From contig WELA01003638.1 of NCBI GenBank assembly GCA_009602735.1, forward strand, positions 3,258 to 67,257: 64,000 nt of DNA, read 5' to 3'. The notes beneath the pieces were generated by a model. It did no database searches, was not told the origin of the DNA, and saw only the letters and a list, made by a program, of their open reading frames with translations. A program made the translations under genes and the position numbers. Source of the DNA: Mesotaenium endlicherianum. Lineage: Eukaryota > Streptophyta > Zygnematophyceae > Zygnematales > Mesotaeniaceae. Below are positions 45,894 through 57,865 of the stretch, piece by piece (position 1 is the first letter of the stretch; each line of letters begins with the position of its first letter).

Positions 45894-46609
45894 TGTAATG
45901 AATCAGTATATTAGTAGATAAAATATCCATGTATATATAATAGTTAATTAGGCTCAGCCTGCTGAACTTTAGTCAACATTAAGTCTGCTGGACTTTATAT
46001 AAAAATTAGTTTAATGACTCAGCCAAAAGAAACAGGCTGAAGTCAACTTTAGGTCAGCTTGCTGACACATTCTTTGACAGCCAGCTGACTTCCGTACTCT
46101 TTAGCAGCAAACTGCCTAGATATGCATATAAGGGTGATGAGCTAGATGAATGGCCAGATGACATCCTTGGGATGGATGGCGATTCGGGATGATGTGAGAT
46201 GGCTGAGGATTTGGTTAGCCGAGGTCCTACCAACGTGGTTAACTCCCGGGTAGGCGCTGCCATCGCACTTGCCGTTGAACAGTAAACTCGTTCCATGTAC
46301 ATATGCTAGAGATTGCTCTCGAGTTCGGCTTTCGAAAACGAGGCCAACTCTCTTGTACTGCTTACTGAGAGATATCTGAATCCAAGGCGAGAAGCCATTG
46401 ATACGCACTGACTTTCAGCCTTGCTTATGTACGAATTTACTGATTGCACTTGATGCTAGTTTACTTGCATATGACTTGGGAGTACTGTCCACCGCTAGTA
46501 CGTTTGTCTTTTGTTGTTAAATCAGTTCACAGAAAATACCATAAAGATTACTCGTTGATAAAGATCTTTATTAATTGTTAATCGCCTATTGGTAAGTCAA
46601 TTCATTTCA
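45894..46609 (+). repeat. 3' LTR of A4
   Basis: 716 bp, preceded by the conserved hairpin and the GGAGGAA tract, followed by CTCTG of the target duplication. Confidence 0.88.
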
Positions 46610-47652
46610 CTCTGCGTGTTCCTGAGCATTAGCAATCTTTTCAGATAATTTCGTACACACTTTACGCAACTCTGCTACAGACCCGGCATCATCATCTTGA
46701 GTAGCAGCTCTTCGCTGACCATCAGTGAGTTGCTTCATGGCATCTGTTAGTTCCTCTGTTAATGCAGCTAAGTTTACGCCTTCCACAGTCGCGGCAAGCA
46801 CTACTCTCACTGAGGACAAAGCAGACATACAAGCTTTCGCAGCCTCTTTTTGGAATTTTCAAAACTCTAGCCTTCTTCTGCTCTCCAAATGTCCATTTCT
46901 GGGTGAGGTCCTCATCCTTCCGGAATAGGCAATAGAGCAATAAGGCATCCTTGTCCAAACACTGAACCAAAGTTATAAATGCAACAGACCGAGTATAAGA
47001 AGAATCCTTCCGGATTTCTCAAAGAAGTCTGCCCAATAGATCTCATCAAATTCTTCGAAAGTGAGACTATTATCATCGGTTCGTCCACTAAAATATTTTG
47101 TAGACAATTTGAACTTGGGATTTGCATCCCTATCATCATCAGCCATCTTATAAAATGACCAATAATCACTTATTCTTACTCCAACGTCTAGCGACCTGCC
47201 CAAACCAGGTGCAAGGAAACCCTCGCTATACGGATTCTCATCGTTTACAGAGATATGGCAAGGCTCGTCTCCCGACGTTTGCTCTCTCTACGGGTTGTCA
47301 GCTTGCTCAGATGTCTCACTTCTTTGCGGACTCTGGCTAGAATCAGAATCTTCGACAGGTTCCATCGGATGATAGAGTCTTCCGCTCCTCAGCCGCATAT
47401 ACACTTAGAGTTCTCCAGATCCTTTACCAGGTCAAGTTCCACCAGCCTTCACAGACCTCAATTCCCAATTAGCTTGGGAAGTCTTGTCCACTTGAACCAA
47501 TCAACTCAAGTTCTCAGAAGTAGGACAGAAGTGTCTTACTCCCAACAGGCTTCTGCTCAAGTTGAAGATTTACTCAAGTGAACAAATTTTGTAGTTTACA
47601 GAAATTACGTCCAAGCTGATTAACTAACAACATCGAATTCAGAGAAAATCGT
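46610..47652 (-). mobile_element. Element E, leader and gag N-terminal part (broken), minus strand
   Basis: A gag-like start at 47146 (MADDDRDANPKFKLSTKYFS ... FEEFDEIYWADFF), then coiled-coil-like sequence (LAALTEELTDAMKQL, AELRKVCTKLSEKIANAQEH) up to the A4 insertion. The region 47150-47652 is presumed leader. It continues, beyond A4, in 34388-36390. Fossil. Confidence 0.65.
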
Positions 47653-48417
47653 TGATATGAATCAATTTACCAATAGGCAATTAACAATTAATGAAGATCT
47701 TTATATCAGCGAGTAATCTTTATGGCATTTTCTGTTGGATGATTAATTAGTTAAATGATTAAACAGCAAAAGACAACAGACTAGCGGTGGACAATACTCC
47801 CAAGTCATATGCAAGTAAACTAGCATCAATAATGCAATCAGTAAATTCGTACATAAGCAAGGCTAAATGTCAGTGCGTATCAATGGCTTCTCGCCTTGGA
47901 TTCAGATATCTCTCAGTAAGCAGTACAAGAGAGTTGGCCTCGTCTCCGAATGCCGAACTTGAGACCAAAACCTAGCATATGTACATGGAATGAGTTTACT
48001 GTTCAACGGCAAGTGCGATGGCACCGCCTACCCGAGAGTTAACCACGTTGGTAGGACCTCGGCTTACCAAATCCACAGCCATCTCCCATCATCCCGAATC
48101 GCCATCCATCCCAAGGATGTCATCTGGCCACTCATCTAGCATACAACACTTTAGATGCATAGCGAGGCAGTTCGCTGTTGCCGAGTACGGCAGCCAGCTG
48201 ATTGTCAAAGAATGTGTCAGCAAGCTGACACTAGTCAACAGGCTGACCTAATGGACTTCAGCCTGCTACTCTCGACTGAGTCATTTAACTAAGTAGGAAG
48301 TATCCAGCAGACTTAAATCCAGCAGATTAAATATTTACTGAAGTTTAGCAGGCTGAACTTATTTAACTAATATATCTAAATGAATATTATCTCTATCCAA
48401 TATGGTGATTCATTACA
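47653..48417 (-). repeat. Solo LTR of family A, inverted, in element E
   Basis: 765 bp, TGATATGAATCAATTTACC ... GATTCATTACA, with near-perfect TSD (ATCGT 47648-47652, ATCGC 48418-48422). No internal region is attached. Confidence 0.8.
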
Positions 48418-48746
48418 ATCGCCTACCAGGGCTTGCGCTTAACTTTTATAAAGTCACAGCTTACAAAACTTTAAAACTATGGCATTTGGGCTGGCCTGGC
48501 TTGAGAGTCTTCGCTCAACACAGCGTCTTAACAATTGACACTGTTTGGCTGGGCTCACTGAGATCTTCACTGAGAGCTTTCTCGTTGATCCTGCTTTTGC
48601 TATTTGCAATTCAACATTCACGACTTCTGAGAATTTGGAAACTAACACAGCACTCACCATTTTATGTGCCTCTCGCACTCTTGTGGTGTTTGGTCCGGAT
48701 CCGCTCTAGGCTCCTAGCAGATTCTATCTTGCAAGCTCTCTACATC
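48418..48746 (-). other. 329-bp piece between two inverted A LTRs, presumed part of element E
   Basis: Lies between the two inverted A LTRs. It shows an open stretch on the minus strand (SVKISVSPAKQCQLLRRC) without a recognised match. Because the left LTR has its own TSD, this piece probably belongs to the element E leader rather than to a two-LTR element. Confidence 0.4.
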
Positions 48747-49468
48747 TGAAATGAATCGACTTACCAATAAGCGATTAACAATTGATAAAAGATCTTTATA
48801 TCAGTAAGTAATCTCCATGGTCGTTCTGTTAACGGATTTAATAGCAAAAAAACAATAGCCTAGCAGTGAATAATACTCACAGGTCAAATGGAAGTAAACG
48901 TGCATCAATCATACAATCAGTAGACTTATACATAAGCAAGGTTAGAAGACAGTTCGCATCAATGGCTTCTCGCCTTGGATTCAGATATCTCTCAGTAAGC
49001 TACACAAAAGAGTTGGTCTCGTTTTCGAATGCCGATCTCGAGAGCAATACCTAGCATATGTACATGGAATGAGTTTACTGTTCAACGGCAAGTGCAATGG
49101 CATCGCCTACCCGGGAGTTAACCACGTTGGTAAGACCTCGGCTAACCAAATCCACAGCCATCTCCCATCATCTCGAATCGCCATCCACCCAAGAGGTGTC
49201 ATCTGGCACACCACACTCAGATGGAAAACTAGGTAGTTTGCTGCTACCAAGTATGGCAGTCAGCTGACTGTCAAAGAATGTGTCAGCAAGCTGACCTAAG
49301 TCAACAAGTTGACCTAGTTGACTTCAACCTACTGCTTCCGACTGAGTTATTAAATTAAGTATTAAACATGTAGCAGACTTAATATTAACTGAAGTTCTGC
49401 AGGCTGAACTTATTTTACTATTATATCTAAATGAATATTATATATATATTACACACTGATTCATTACA
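48747..49468 (-). repeat. Second inverted family-A LTR
   Basis: 722 bp, TGAAATGAATCGAC ... GATTCATTACA. Flanks ACATC and ATTTC match at only three of five positions, so solo-insertion status is less sure than for 47653-48417. Confidence 0.75.
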
Positions 49469-51576
49469 ATTTCATACCAGTGGGATCTCTTCTTTGAAAC
49501 TCCTTAACTCTAAATCTTCTACGATACAATGAGAGGGAAAATCTTTAAGCGTCGGCAGAAGCAAGGCCTCTCTGCTCTCCTGTGACCTTGGGAACTTCTT
49601 CTTCTTCGCGCTTCTTCTTCTCCTCTCCTTTTTGCTCCTGCGCTCCTTTCTGCCTTTTGGCAAAATGTGAGGGCAAGAATGGAGCAAGTTCGTGCAATGC
49701 TCGTGCCTTTCCCAGGCACCACGCATGCCATCGTCTCTTGAGAATGCCAACGCTTAATCACAGCGTTTGGTTTGCGTGCCACTCTTGCGTTGTCACCCCA
49801 CAACCTAATTGAATAATCGTCGTTTAGCATGCATGCACGCCTACTGACTGTCGCGCGTGATTGCTTGACTTCTTAGTCAGCGGTCACGCCTATGTGGCCC
49901 GTGGCTTGTGACGCCCGAGGTGGATGCCTAACTTGTGGCCGTCACACAAGGGTCCTAGCCGAGGTGGAACACATCGCCTTACAGCTTTCCTAACGTGGCA
50001 TTGCCAGGTTGGCTACCCAGTCAGTGTTGCCTTACTGGCATCTGCTGTCATGGGCCATCGCTAGCCTCAAGCAATTTAGCTTTTCAGCTGACTTGTCTGT
50101 CAAAACCCCACCCATTGTTGAGTGTCAATTTGACCCGTCACAGTCACTCTTTCCAGTGACGCCGACCGTGGTGAAACCAGTCTTTTTGTCGGTAAGTCAA
50201 TGCTGACCTGCCGTACTTGGGCGGCCGTGACTTGTGCGGCGCGTGTGGCGCCGTCAAACGGATAGTAGTCGCGACATATATGCCTAGTGCAATTTAAGGC
50301 AAAGTTGGAGGGTAGATTTTTGTTAGTTTTGAGACTTTTTGAAGCTGGTAAAAGCTGGTAGAAGCATAATTCGTATTTTTATCTATAGGCAAAAGCCAGC
50401 GGTAACCGTGCTGTTGTGCCGCAGTGCTGCAGCTGGCCGCAGCATTGCATTATGTAGCAGCAGCCCGGTTGTCATGGCCGATCGAAGGGCTGTTGATGGC
50501 TGTCCATCGATCTCGATAAGCACTCAAGACCGGCTATGCGACTCATGTCGGCACGTCATTGGCAGAACATAAAGTCAGAGTCGATTATTCGTCGACTGTG
50601 TTTCTGGCCTCTTTGCAGCGTGATAGTGCTTCATGCAAAACTCGATGCCTGATGTGTAAATGTTATCAACAGAGGCCACGTCGGCTGTAATTATTGTTGT
50701 CCGGTTGCATCCTGATACCATATCCAACCATATCCTTCGCCTATATCAGCCTGCGTCCGGGATATTTTTGGGAGGCTTTCGTTTTGAGCCAAATTGATCC
50801 AGAAAAGGAGCACGTAGGGTACAGTTTAACAGTGGCCTCCTCCGAAACGATATAGATTGTCCATATCGATGCACGTGTTTGGGTTGTCAAAATCTAGCAT
50901 AGACCTCTGCACAAAAATTCCAGACTTTCAAGGACCGATACATCAATATACTCAAATATACTGATGCACTGATGCATCCACGATAAAACAATACAACGAT
51001 GGACTCACCATTGCCTGGTGTCCAGGTGAAATTTGGTGAAAGTGGAGTAAAATGGAGTGAAATATGCATGGAAATGCACGGCACACGCCTGTTATCCGAG
51101 ATTTTTCACAGCCAATATCCGACATTGCTCCACTCCAGCTCGAAGTGGAGGTTACTTCATTCGTCATATCTGGTCATATCACTGGGTATCGAATCGCACA
51201 TGGCAGTACTAAGGGTTTTTTTCTAGTAGTCTTGTCGCTGAGAGCCCTAGGCGTTGGTAGTGAATTAATTTCTGTCATTTTCTTGCCTTCAGGGTAGACC
51301 AGTGTTCCACGAGGATCACAACACTCCTGTGAGGATTGAAAGTGTGGACTTTGAATTTCGAAGGGTTGTGAAGTCTGTTGTTGTGAGGGTACTGGTGTGC
51401 GTATATAAGCATTTGTGTATGTACTGCGAGGTCCCAGCTCCGTTTCTCAACTTTCAGATATAGGCCAGTGTGAGAAGCGAACGTACTGCGAGTTGCAATA
51501 TTTGCAGCGAGAGGGTTTGTCGGTGTCTGCGGAAGCTGTGGTGTAGGGATGATAGCTCTTGCTTCCGCATAGGCCA
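49469..51576. other. Region between the TE block and the cryptochrome gene
   Basis: The first 300 bases read on the minus strand as a Lys/Arg/Glu-rich open stretch (RKERRSKKERRRRSAKKKK), possibly more of element E. The rest shows no convincing gene. The last few hundred bases probably hold the cryptochrome promoter and 5' UTR. A TTTTCTTGCCTTCAG/G sequence ending at about 51294 would suit an acceptor of a 5' UTR intron, but this is only a possibility. Confidence 0.4.
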
Positions 51577-52761
51577 ATGGCAGCATGCACAATCGTGTGG
51601 TTTAGACGGGATCTTCGGCTGGAAGATAACCCAGCCCTGATCGCAGCAGCTAGGTTAGGAACCGTCATACCAGTCTTCGTCTGGTCGCCAGAGGAAGAGG
51701 GCCAATTTTACCCGGGCAGGGTTTCAAGATGGTGGCAGAAGCAGAGCTTGATTCATCTAGATGCCACCCTTCGCGCCTTGGGAACCCCCCTCATCATGCG
51801 CAAGGCCCGCAACACGCTTGCAGTCTTGCTAGAGATTATTCACGCCACAGGGGCCAACCAGGTGTTCTATAACCATCTCTATGGTGAGTGTCTTCAGAAG
51901 TTCCTGTGTCTGCGGCCGGAATTAGGTCATGTGTGTGAGCAAGGTGCAATGATGTTCCATGCTATCGACTTCCCTTGAGCACCATGTACTGTCCACTGGG
52001 ATTGATCGAGGGTCATCATCTGGTGGAGAAGACTAGTTCCTTCCTTGCGTGTGGTGCCCATCTTCCGAGCTGCGGGTTCCGAGTGACTTGGACGACATGC
52101 AGCGCATGCAGCCTGCTTCTTTGCTGCGTTTATCCCGGCAGCTCCATGTCGCAGTGGGTCAGCCCAGTGTGTTAGGTTACGTGTGTCAACTTGATGCTGT
52201 GTAGTCTAGGTCACAACGCTGAACGTAAGGACGTGCGTTCAAGGTTCCGGTGGAGCATGCTCCATTCCACCCGGCAGCCTTGGCACCGCACTAGCTGCCA
52301 GGCAGAAGTCTGACGGGTCTACATCCTGCCCGTCTGCTCCCTTTCTGTCCGTCTGTCTGTCTGCCTGCTCTCTGTGTCTGCCCCCGCAGACCCGGTGTCG
52401 CTGGTGCGGGACCACAAGGTGAAGCAGGGGCTGGGGCAGCATGGCGTGATAGTGCACACGTTCAACGCGGACCTGCTGTATGAGCCCTGGGAGGTGTATG
52501 ACGACGACGGGCAGGCGTTTACGACGTTCGACGCCTTCTGGAGCAAGTGCCTCAACATGCCGTTTGAGCCCGACCCCCCCCACCTGGCGCCCAAGCGCCT
52601 GCTTGGCCCTCCAGGTACGGGGGCGGCAGCGGAGGCGGCAGTTGTGCTTGCCTCGTATATGTGTGTGCGTGTGTGTTTTCTTGGTGTCTCTCTGCTCGCA
52701 GATCTGGCAGGACAGTCAAGTTGCAAAGTAGGGACTATAGTGGGGTGTGGCAGGCGTGTCG

Positions 52762-52794
<33 letters not shown>

Positions 52795-55341
52795 GGATGA
52801 TGATGATGATGATGACGACAATAGGGATGCTACCCTTGCATGCTGCTGCTGCTGCTTGCCTCCCTCCCTCCTTGCTTTGATCCTGTGCGCATGCGGGTGG
52901 CACTCGGTGTGCAGCAAGGGATGCAGGCAGGAGGCAGAGATCTGGGCATGTGGCACGTCCCTCCTTTCCCTGTGCTGTCTGACATGGCAGGGCATTTAGG
53001 TGTGCAAGATGAGCAGCACGTGTGTGCGTGCATATGCGTGCGCTTGAGGTGCGCGGCAGCAATCTCGAAGATGTCCAGGCAGAAGTCTGAGAATTGTGGT
53101 CTATGGGGCCTGGGGGCGGGATGCGGGGGAGCAGTGCGGCTGGCGAGCCTGACGGCAGACGAGCTGGGGCTGGAGGACCAGCAGGAGAAGGCGAGCAACG
53201 CGCTGCTGGCGCGCGCGTGGGTGCCTGGGTGGAGCAACGCGGACCGCGCGCTGGACGCGTTTTTGCGCGGCCCGCTGGCGGAGTACGCCGCGCACCGCTC
53301 CAAGGCCGACTGCGCCACCACGTCGCTGCTGTCGCCGCACATGCACTTTGGCGAGATCAGCGCGCGCAAGATCTTCCACGAGGCGCGCAAGCTGCAGCTG
53401 CAGTGGGGCCGCGACGGCGGCGGCGGCGGCGGGGCCGGGGCGGAGAGCGTGGACATGTTCCTGCGCGCCATCGGGTTCCGCGAGTACTCGCGCTACCTGA
53501 GCTTCAACTTCCCCTTCACGCACGAGCGCTCGCTCCTGGCCAACCTGAAGTCGTTCCCGTGGCGCGTGGACGAGCACGTGTTCAAGGCGTGGCGCCAGGG
53601 CCGCACGGGCTACCCGCTGATCGACGCCGGCATGCGCGAGCTGTGGGCCACGGGCTGGCTGCACAACCGCATTCGCATCATGGTGTCCAGCTTCTGCGTC
53701 AAGTTCCTGCAGCTGCCGTGGCGCTGGGGCATGAAGTACTTTTGGGACACGCTGCTGGACGCCGACCTCGAGTGTGATGTGCTCGGCTGGCAGTACATTT
53801 CCGGCTCGCTGCCCGACGGCCACGAGCTCGACCGCATGGAGAACCCCGAGGTGCGACCCTGGGCATGCTCTCTCCCCCCCTTCTCTCTCGCTCTCTCTCT
53901 CTCTGGGGGGAGATGCTCAGATGCACGTGTGCGCTGACTCGTGGGCCTAGCGTGCCCGCCAGCAGCAGCAACGGCAGCAGCTAGGGTTCCTGTGGCTGCA
54001 GCTGCTGCTTTCTCTCACAGCTGAGGTGGGGTGGCGTCTGTCCTTGTCCGTGCCTGGTGTGCTGGTGTGGCGCAACGTGATCCGACGTACCAGAAAAGCT
54101 CAAGCCAGCAGCTGATGTGCGTGCGTGCGTGGGTGCACGAGGGCGTGCAGGTGGAGGGGTACAAGTACGACCGCGAGGGCGAGTACGTGCGCCGGTGGCT
54201 GCCGGAGCTGTCGCGCGTGCCCACCGAGTGGATCCACCACCCGTGGGAGGCGCCCGCGCATGTGCTCGGCGCGGCCGGCGTGGAGATCGGCGTCAACTAC
54301 CCCTACCCCATCGTGGACGTGGCCACCGCGCGCGAGCGCCTGCAGGAGGCCCTCTCAGAGATGTGGGAGCGTGAGGCCGCGCTCAAGGCTGCCGCCATCA
54401 ACGGCGTCGAGGAGGGCCTGGGCGAGACCATGGAGGTGCCTGGCACCGGCGGCCCTGGTCACGAGCGCATGCAGGTGCATCGCGCCGTTGTGTGGCCGCG
54501 CGCGGGCGCGGCTGGGGCCGCTGGCGAAGGCGGGGACGGGGGCGCGGCAGAGGGCGGCGGCGAGGGGGTGGGGGGGCATGAGGCGCGCGCGCCGCGAGCG
54601 CACGCGGAGGTGGAGCTGTCGACGAGCTCGCGGCGCGACCAGATGGTGCCGACGATGCCGAGCGAGCGCGCGCAGGCGGCCGCACAGTCTATCCTCAACC
54701 GCTCCTACGGGCCGGCCCGGGCGCCCCCCCTGGAGGAGGGCGCTCAGCCACCCTCGCCCTCAGACTCCTCATCTGACGACGCCATGCTGGGCAACTCGCC
54801 TACTGCCGACGCCTCGCCCTCGCCGCCAGCTGGCGGCAGCGGCGGCGGCCAAGGGGTGTCAGCTTTGGGGGGGCTTGGTGGCCTGGGGGCGACATCGCCA
54901 GCCTCCGGCGCTTCTCCATCGGCTCCGGCTCCAGCAGCAGAGCCTGCTGCTGGCCTTTGTCGGGGTGCTCGCCAGGTGGCGGTGGAGGGCAAAAGCAAGC
55001 GCTTGAACTCGGACATGGACTCCACTGCCGAGTCGTCGGCGCCGTGCCTGAGGTACGACAGCCGGGCGCTTCCTCTGCCGTCGGGCGCGGTGCCCGTATG
55101 GTCCCAGTCAGCGGCAGCACGGGACGACACGTCGCCCACGCGGTCGAATCAGTCGCCGATAATGATGCCGGCGGAGTCGCTGGGCGTCGTGCCCTCCGTG
55201 CCCGCGCCTCATCCGCCCGAGGGGCGGCGTCACCTCACCCGCCGCAATGCCAACCCCCCCGCTGCCACCACCGCCACCACCACCAACAACAACCTCCTGC
55301 ATCCCGCCCCAAACCTCAACACTATTCCTGGCCCCTCTAAG
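51577..55341 (+). CDS. CRY: Plant-type cryptochrome, blue-light receptor (CRY1/CRY2 type)
   Basis: Exons 51577-51883, 52390-52614, 53135-53850 and 54151-55341; all introns are GT-AG (phases 1, 1, 0). They give 813 residues up to a donor-like AAG/GTACCA; a last exon remains to be found. Residues 1-165 form the alpha/beta antenna domain (ACTIVWFRRDLRLEDNPAL, FNADLLYEPWEVYDDDG). Residues about 185-490 are the FAD-binding helical domain (LSPHMHFGEIS, FREYSRYLSFNFPFTHER, AWRQGRTGYPLIDAGMRELW, MKYFWDTLLDADLECD). The Asp of ECDVLGW (about 392) and the Trp (about 396) correspond to Arabidopsis CRY1 D396 and W400, the flavin proton donor and inner triad Trp. VEGYKYDREGEYVRRWLPEL follows. The long disordered C-terminus has the plant DAS motifs: DQMVP (579), STAES (707) and SGAVPVWS (727). 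In plants the flavoprotein acts in nucleus and cytoplasm in light signalling, with no DNA repair role. Coding GC is high, unlike the TE block. Confidence 0.93.
52763..52820 (+). repeat. GAT microsatellite in cryptochrome intron 2
   Basis: About 18 near-perfect GAT/TGA units in the intron (52615-53134). It gives spurious Asp- or Met-rich open frames. Confidence 0.85.
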
Positions 55342-55348
55342 GTACCAC

Positions 55349-55438
<90 letters not shown>

Positions 55439-57569
55439 TGGGGCCTNCCTCCCCGGGCCCATCCCTTGTGCCCATTTTGTCTCCTGCTGCTGCCGCTGCA
55501 AAAGTGCCCCGCCAACCTTGGCTTGGCCAGTGGCCAGCACTTCAGAGTGTCGCTGTCTTTTGGCGGGCAGCCTTTGCCATCCTCTGTCATTTGGGTTTGT
55601 TGTGCGCCGGAGGCAGGCCCTGAGAGGCCTGTGGGGGCGGTAGTTGTTGTATCCATGCTTTGGTTATAGCATCAGGGCTCCTTCCTCTCTTGTCGTCGTC
55701 TGTGCTAGCTTGCTCGCAGTACATCAGTCAGCTGCTGCCCGCGAACTACTGTCCGCAGTGCCCCTGCTGCAGCTGCTCTTCTGAGCCCTGGGGCATGCAC
55801 AGCTGTCGAGTGCTGCAGTGGGATTGACATTGTCCACTTGTGGAACTCTCTCTCTGTCTTCTCTCTCTTTCTATCTCGCTTTCTGATGCGGCAGGCCAGC
55901 TCGGTATCTGCCTAGGACTCGTCTTGAGGAAGAACCGCTGTGTCATCACACTATGAGATGACAGCAGCAACATAGCGAGCTAGGAGGTCTCTCCTTCTCT
56001 TGTCCTACCTCTTAGGACTTCCCCTTCCCTCCCCCCGATCTGTCCCGGAGTCCAGCAGGAAGACATCCATGGGATGCGTGGCGTGGACTTGCTAGTGTAG
56101 TACTGGAGTATTGTGGAGTGTGTACGACGAGAAGAGCATCGTCTCATTTTGGCGTGGTGTGTGGTGGTTGAGGATGAGCATTGCTGCCATCGTCGTCGTT
56201 GCTTCCTGAAGCGCGTGCGCTGCACCCGGGCGAGGCTGGCTCCTGACTTCTTCTGATGGCTCACAGGCAGCAGCTCCGCCTCATGCTGTCGCCTTTCCTT
56301 TTGCGCATCCTGCGTAGTCTCAGCAGCAGCAGCAGCAGCCGCAGCAGCATGATGAATAGTCGTAGTAGTAGCTCAGAGTTGCTGTACCCATCCTGGAGCA
56401 TGCATGCTCTTTTTGGAGCCCCATCGTGGCACTTCAGTGGTCAGCCTAGGCCAGCCTTAGGCTCCCTCCCCATAGCCTGAGCATGTGGAGTGCAGAATTG
56501 GGTCCGCATTATTAGGGCACGTAGTCATGGAGCAAGGGCTGGTAAGGTCTCCGAGGTCTGTTGGCCGCCACATGTGTCGGTTGATGGAACCTGGTTTAGG
56601 GATAGCGGTTCTTTTTATTCTTACATATGTAGATAACAAGTAGGCTTCATTTGAGTGTGAATATGTGATAAGTATACAGTGGGTTGTTAGGAGAGACGCT
56701 TTGAGTGGTTTCAATGCAGCTTGTTATGGTCTTGAATTTGTTTTCTGTGCTGCTTCTGGTTATTGCTTTCAAGTATGTGGGCTTTGCTTGATATGCAACT
56801 GCACTTGTCTTTTATCTTCTGCATGCAAATTGTGGCACACTCTGGATTCAAACTTGTCTGGTACATATACTTTTTAACATAGGCTTAGTTTTGTCTGAGC
56901 ACTTGTCACTATGCTCAGTGAGATGGGCACGAAGTCGTACGCCTTCAAAATTGTAATCCCAAGCCTCAGATTTATCTAATCATTACTGGGAGTGTCTTTC
57001 AACAAGGAGCCTGCAAGCACGACTCCACTTCTTTGACTGACTGACGTAACATATCTGGGAGTTTTGACAAGAACATTCAATCAAATAATCAGAGCTCACA
57101 CAATTGTAGCTAGCTTTGAACCTGTTGTATATTACTGCAAAACTTACTTGAGCTAGAAGTCGCTATAAGAAAAACAACAGACTTGGCAAGCTCAGCTGAA
57201 TGAGATCATGAGTATGGTTGCATTTCAACTCTATGCAAAGAGTATTTTCTGTTTGGCTTCAGGTTAAGAGCTTGGTTTGACAATTTGATATCAACTTGTT
57301 TGATTTCAAAAGAAAAGGTGATAATAGAATGTATAGTAGGAATAGTAACGTGCTACAATGCGCGTGGTCTCTTCTTGTCTAATCCTCTCTAAGTCTAGCT
57401 ATTATTTGCTAACATTCATATCTACCTGACTCTAGTAAGACAACTCTATGTAATCTTCTAAAGTGCTTGGTCAATAACTGCGCCAATTGATGTACAATCG
57501 TACGAGGATGTGACTTTTTGCAAAAGCCAAAATGATGCTATTGCTGTGTCAGAGGTGTTCACCGGATAT
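55342..57569 (+). other. Presumed last intron and 3' region of the cryptochrome gene
   Basis: Begins with the donor-like GTACCA and an 89-base poly-C run. Two phase-0 acceptors could open a short last exon: CTTGCTCGCAG ending at 55719, which would give YISQLLPANYCPQCPC and run to a TGA near 55829, or GATGCGGCAG ending at about 55893, which would give ASSVSA and a stop. Neither is conserved enough to choose. Beyond about 56,500 the sequence turns AT-rich, with no gene seen. Confidence 0.4.
55350..55438 (+). repeat. Poly-C run of 89 bases
   Basis: Uninterrupted C from 55350 to 55438, followed eight bases later by a single N (55447). On the other strand this is a G run with quadruplex potential. 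The exact length may be an assembly estimate. Confidence 0.9.
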
Positions 57570-57826
57570 TCTCTGCAGGTTAATGCCAATCGACATTTGA
57601 AGTACCTAACAAAAGAAAACACCACTATCGTGCATGGCTGTTACTGGTGGCTAATACAAAGAGCTGAGGCTTCTTCCTGACCCCTTGCAACTCGAAGTGT
57701 GGTGGTTAGAGGGGTGGGTGGGTGAGTAAGAGTAGTAGCTTACTTTCTGCTGCAACATTGCAGGAGGCTGCAATTTAGAGGAGTTTAGGTGGGTCGAGCG
57801 AGAGCTGGCAAGTGTTGAAAATTGAA

Positions 57827-57853
57827 GGTTTGCGACATGAAATGTCGCAAACC
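57827..57853. repeat. Perfect 12-bp palindrome
   Basis: GGTTTGCGACAT, loop GAA, ATGTCGCAAACC. The 25 bases 57838-57862 recur exactly inverted at 59449-59473. Confidence 0.9.
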
Positions 57854-57865
57854 AAAGTTTGACAA

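Larger units (their letters stand above)
36391..46609 (+). mobile_element. A4: broken Ty3/gypsy chromovirus inserted in element E
   Basis: LTR pair 36391-38165 (split by unit G) and 45894-46609, with a near-perfect TSD (CTCTA 36386-36390, CTCTG 46610-46614). Primer site at 38167, then gag, pol, third ORF, hairpin, polypurine tract. About ten or more breaks. Later hits: unit G in the 5' LTR and a B solo LTR near the end of pol. Sequence is close to A1. Confidence 0.9.

Noticed and set aside
47653-49468. Complete short LTR element with a 329-bp interior
   Set aside because: The left LTR has its own near-perfect TSD and no primer site adjoins the right LTR, so two separate LTR insertions are more likely.
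52735-52999. Serine- or aspartate-rich ORFs at 52.7-53.0 kb
   Set aside because: They come from the GAT microsatellite in cryptochrome intron 2.
53101-53823. 240-codon minus-strand ORF at 53.1-53.8 kb
   Set aside because: Antisense shadow of cryptochrome exon 3, caused by high GC at third positions.
54125-55006. Arg-rich 293-codon plus-strand ORF
   Set aside because: Another frame of cryptochrome exon 4. The frame with WIHHPW, DQMVP and STAES is clearly the real one.
51577-55341. CPD or (6-4) photolyase, or CRY-DASH
   Set aside because: Exon sequence follows plant CRY1/CRY2 throughout, keeps the flavin-site Asp typical of plant cryptochromes, and has a DAS-type tail absent from photolyases.
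55230-55669. Proline- or glycine-rich ORFs over the poly-C run
   Set aside because: They are products of a homopolymer and an N base. The cryptochrome reading frame has a good donor just before it.
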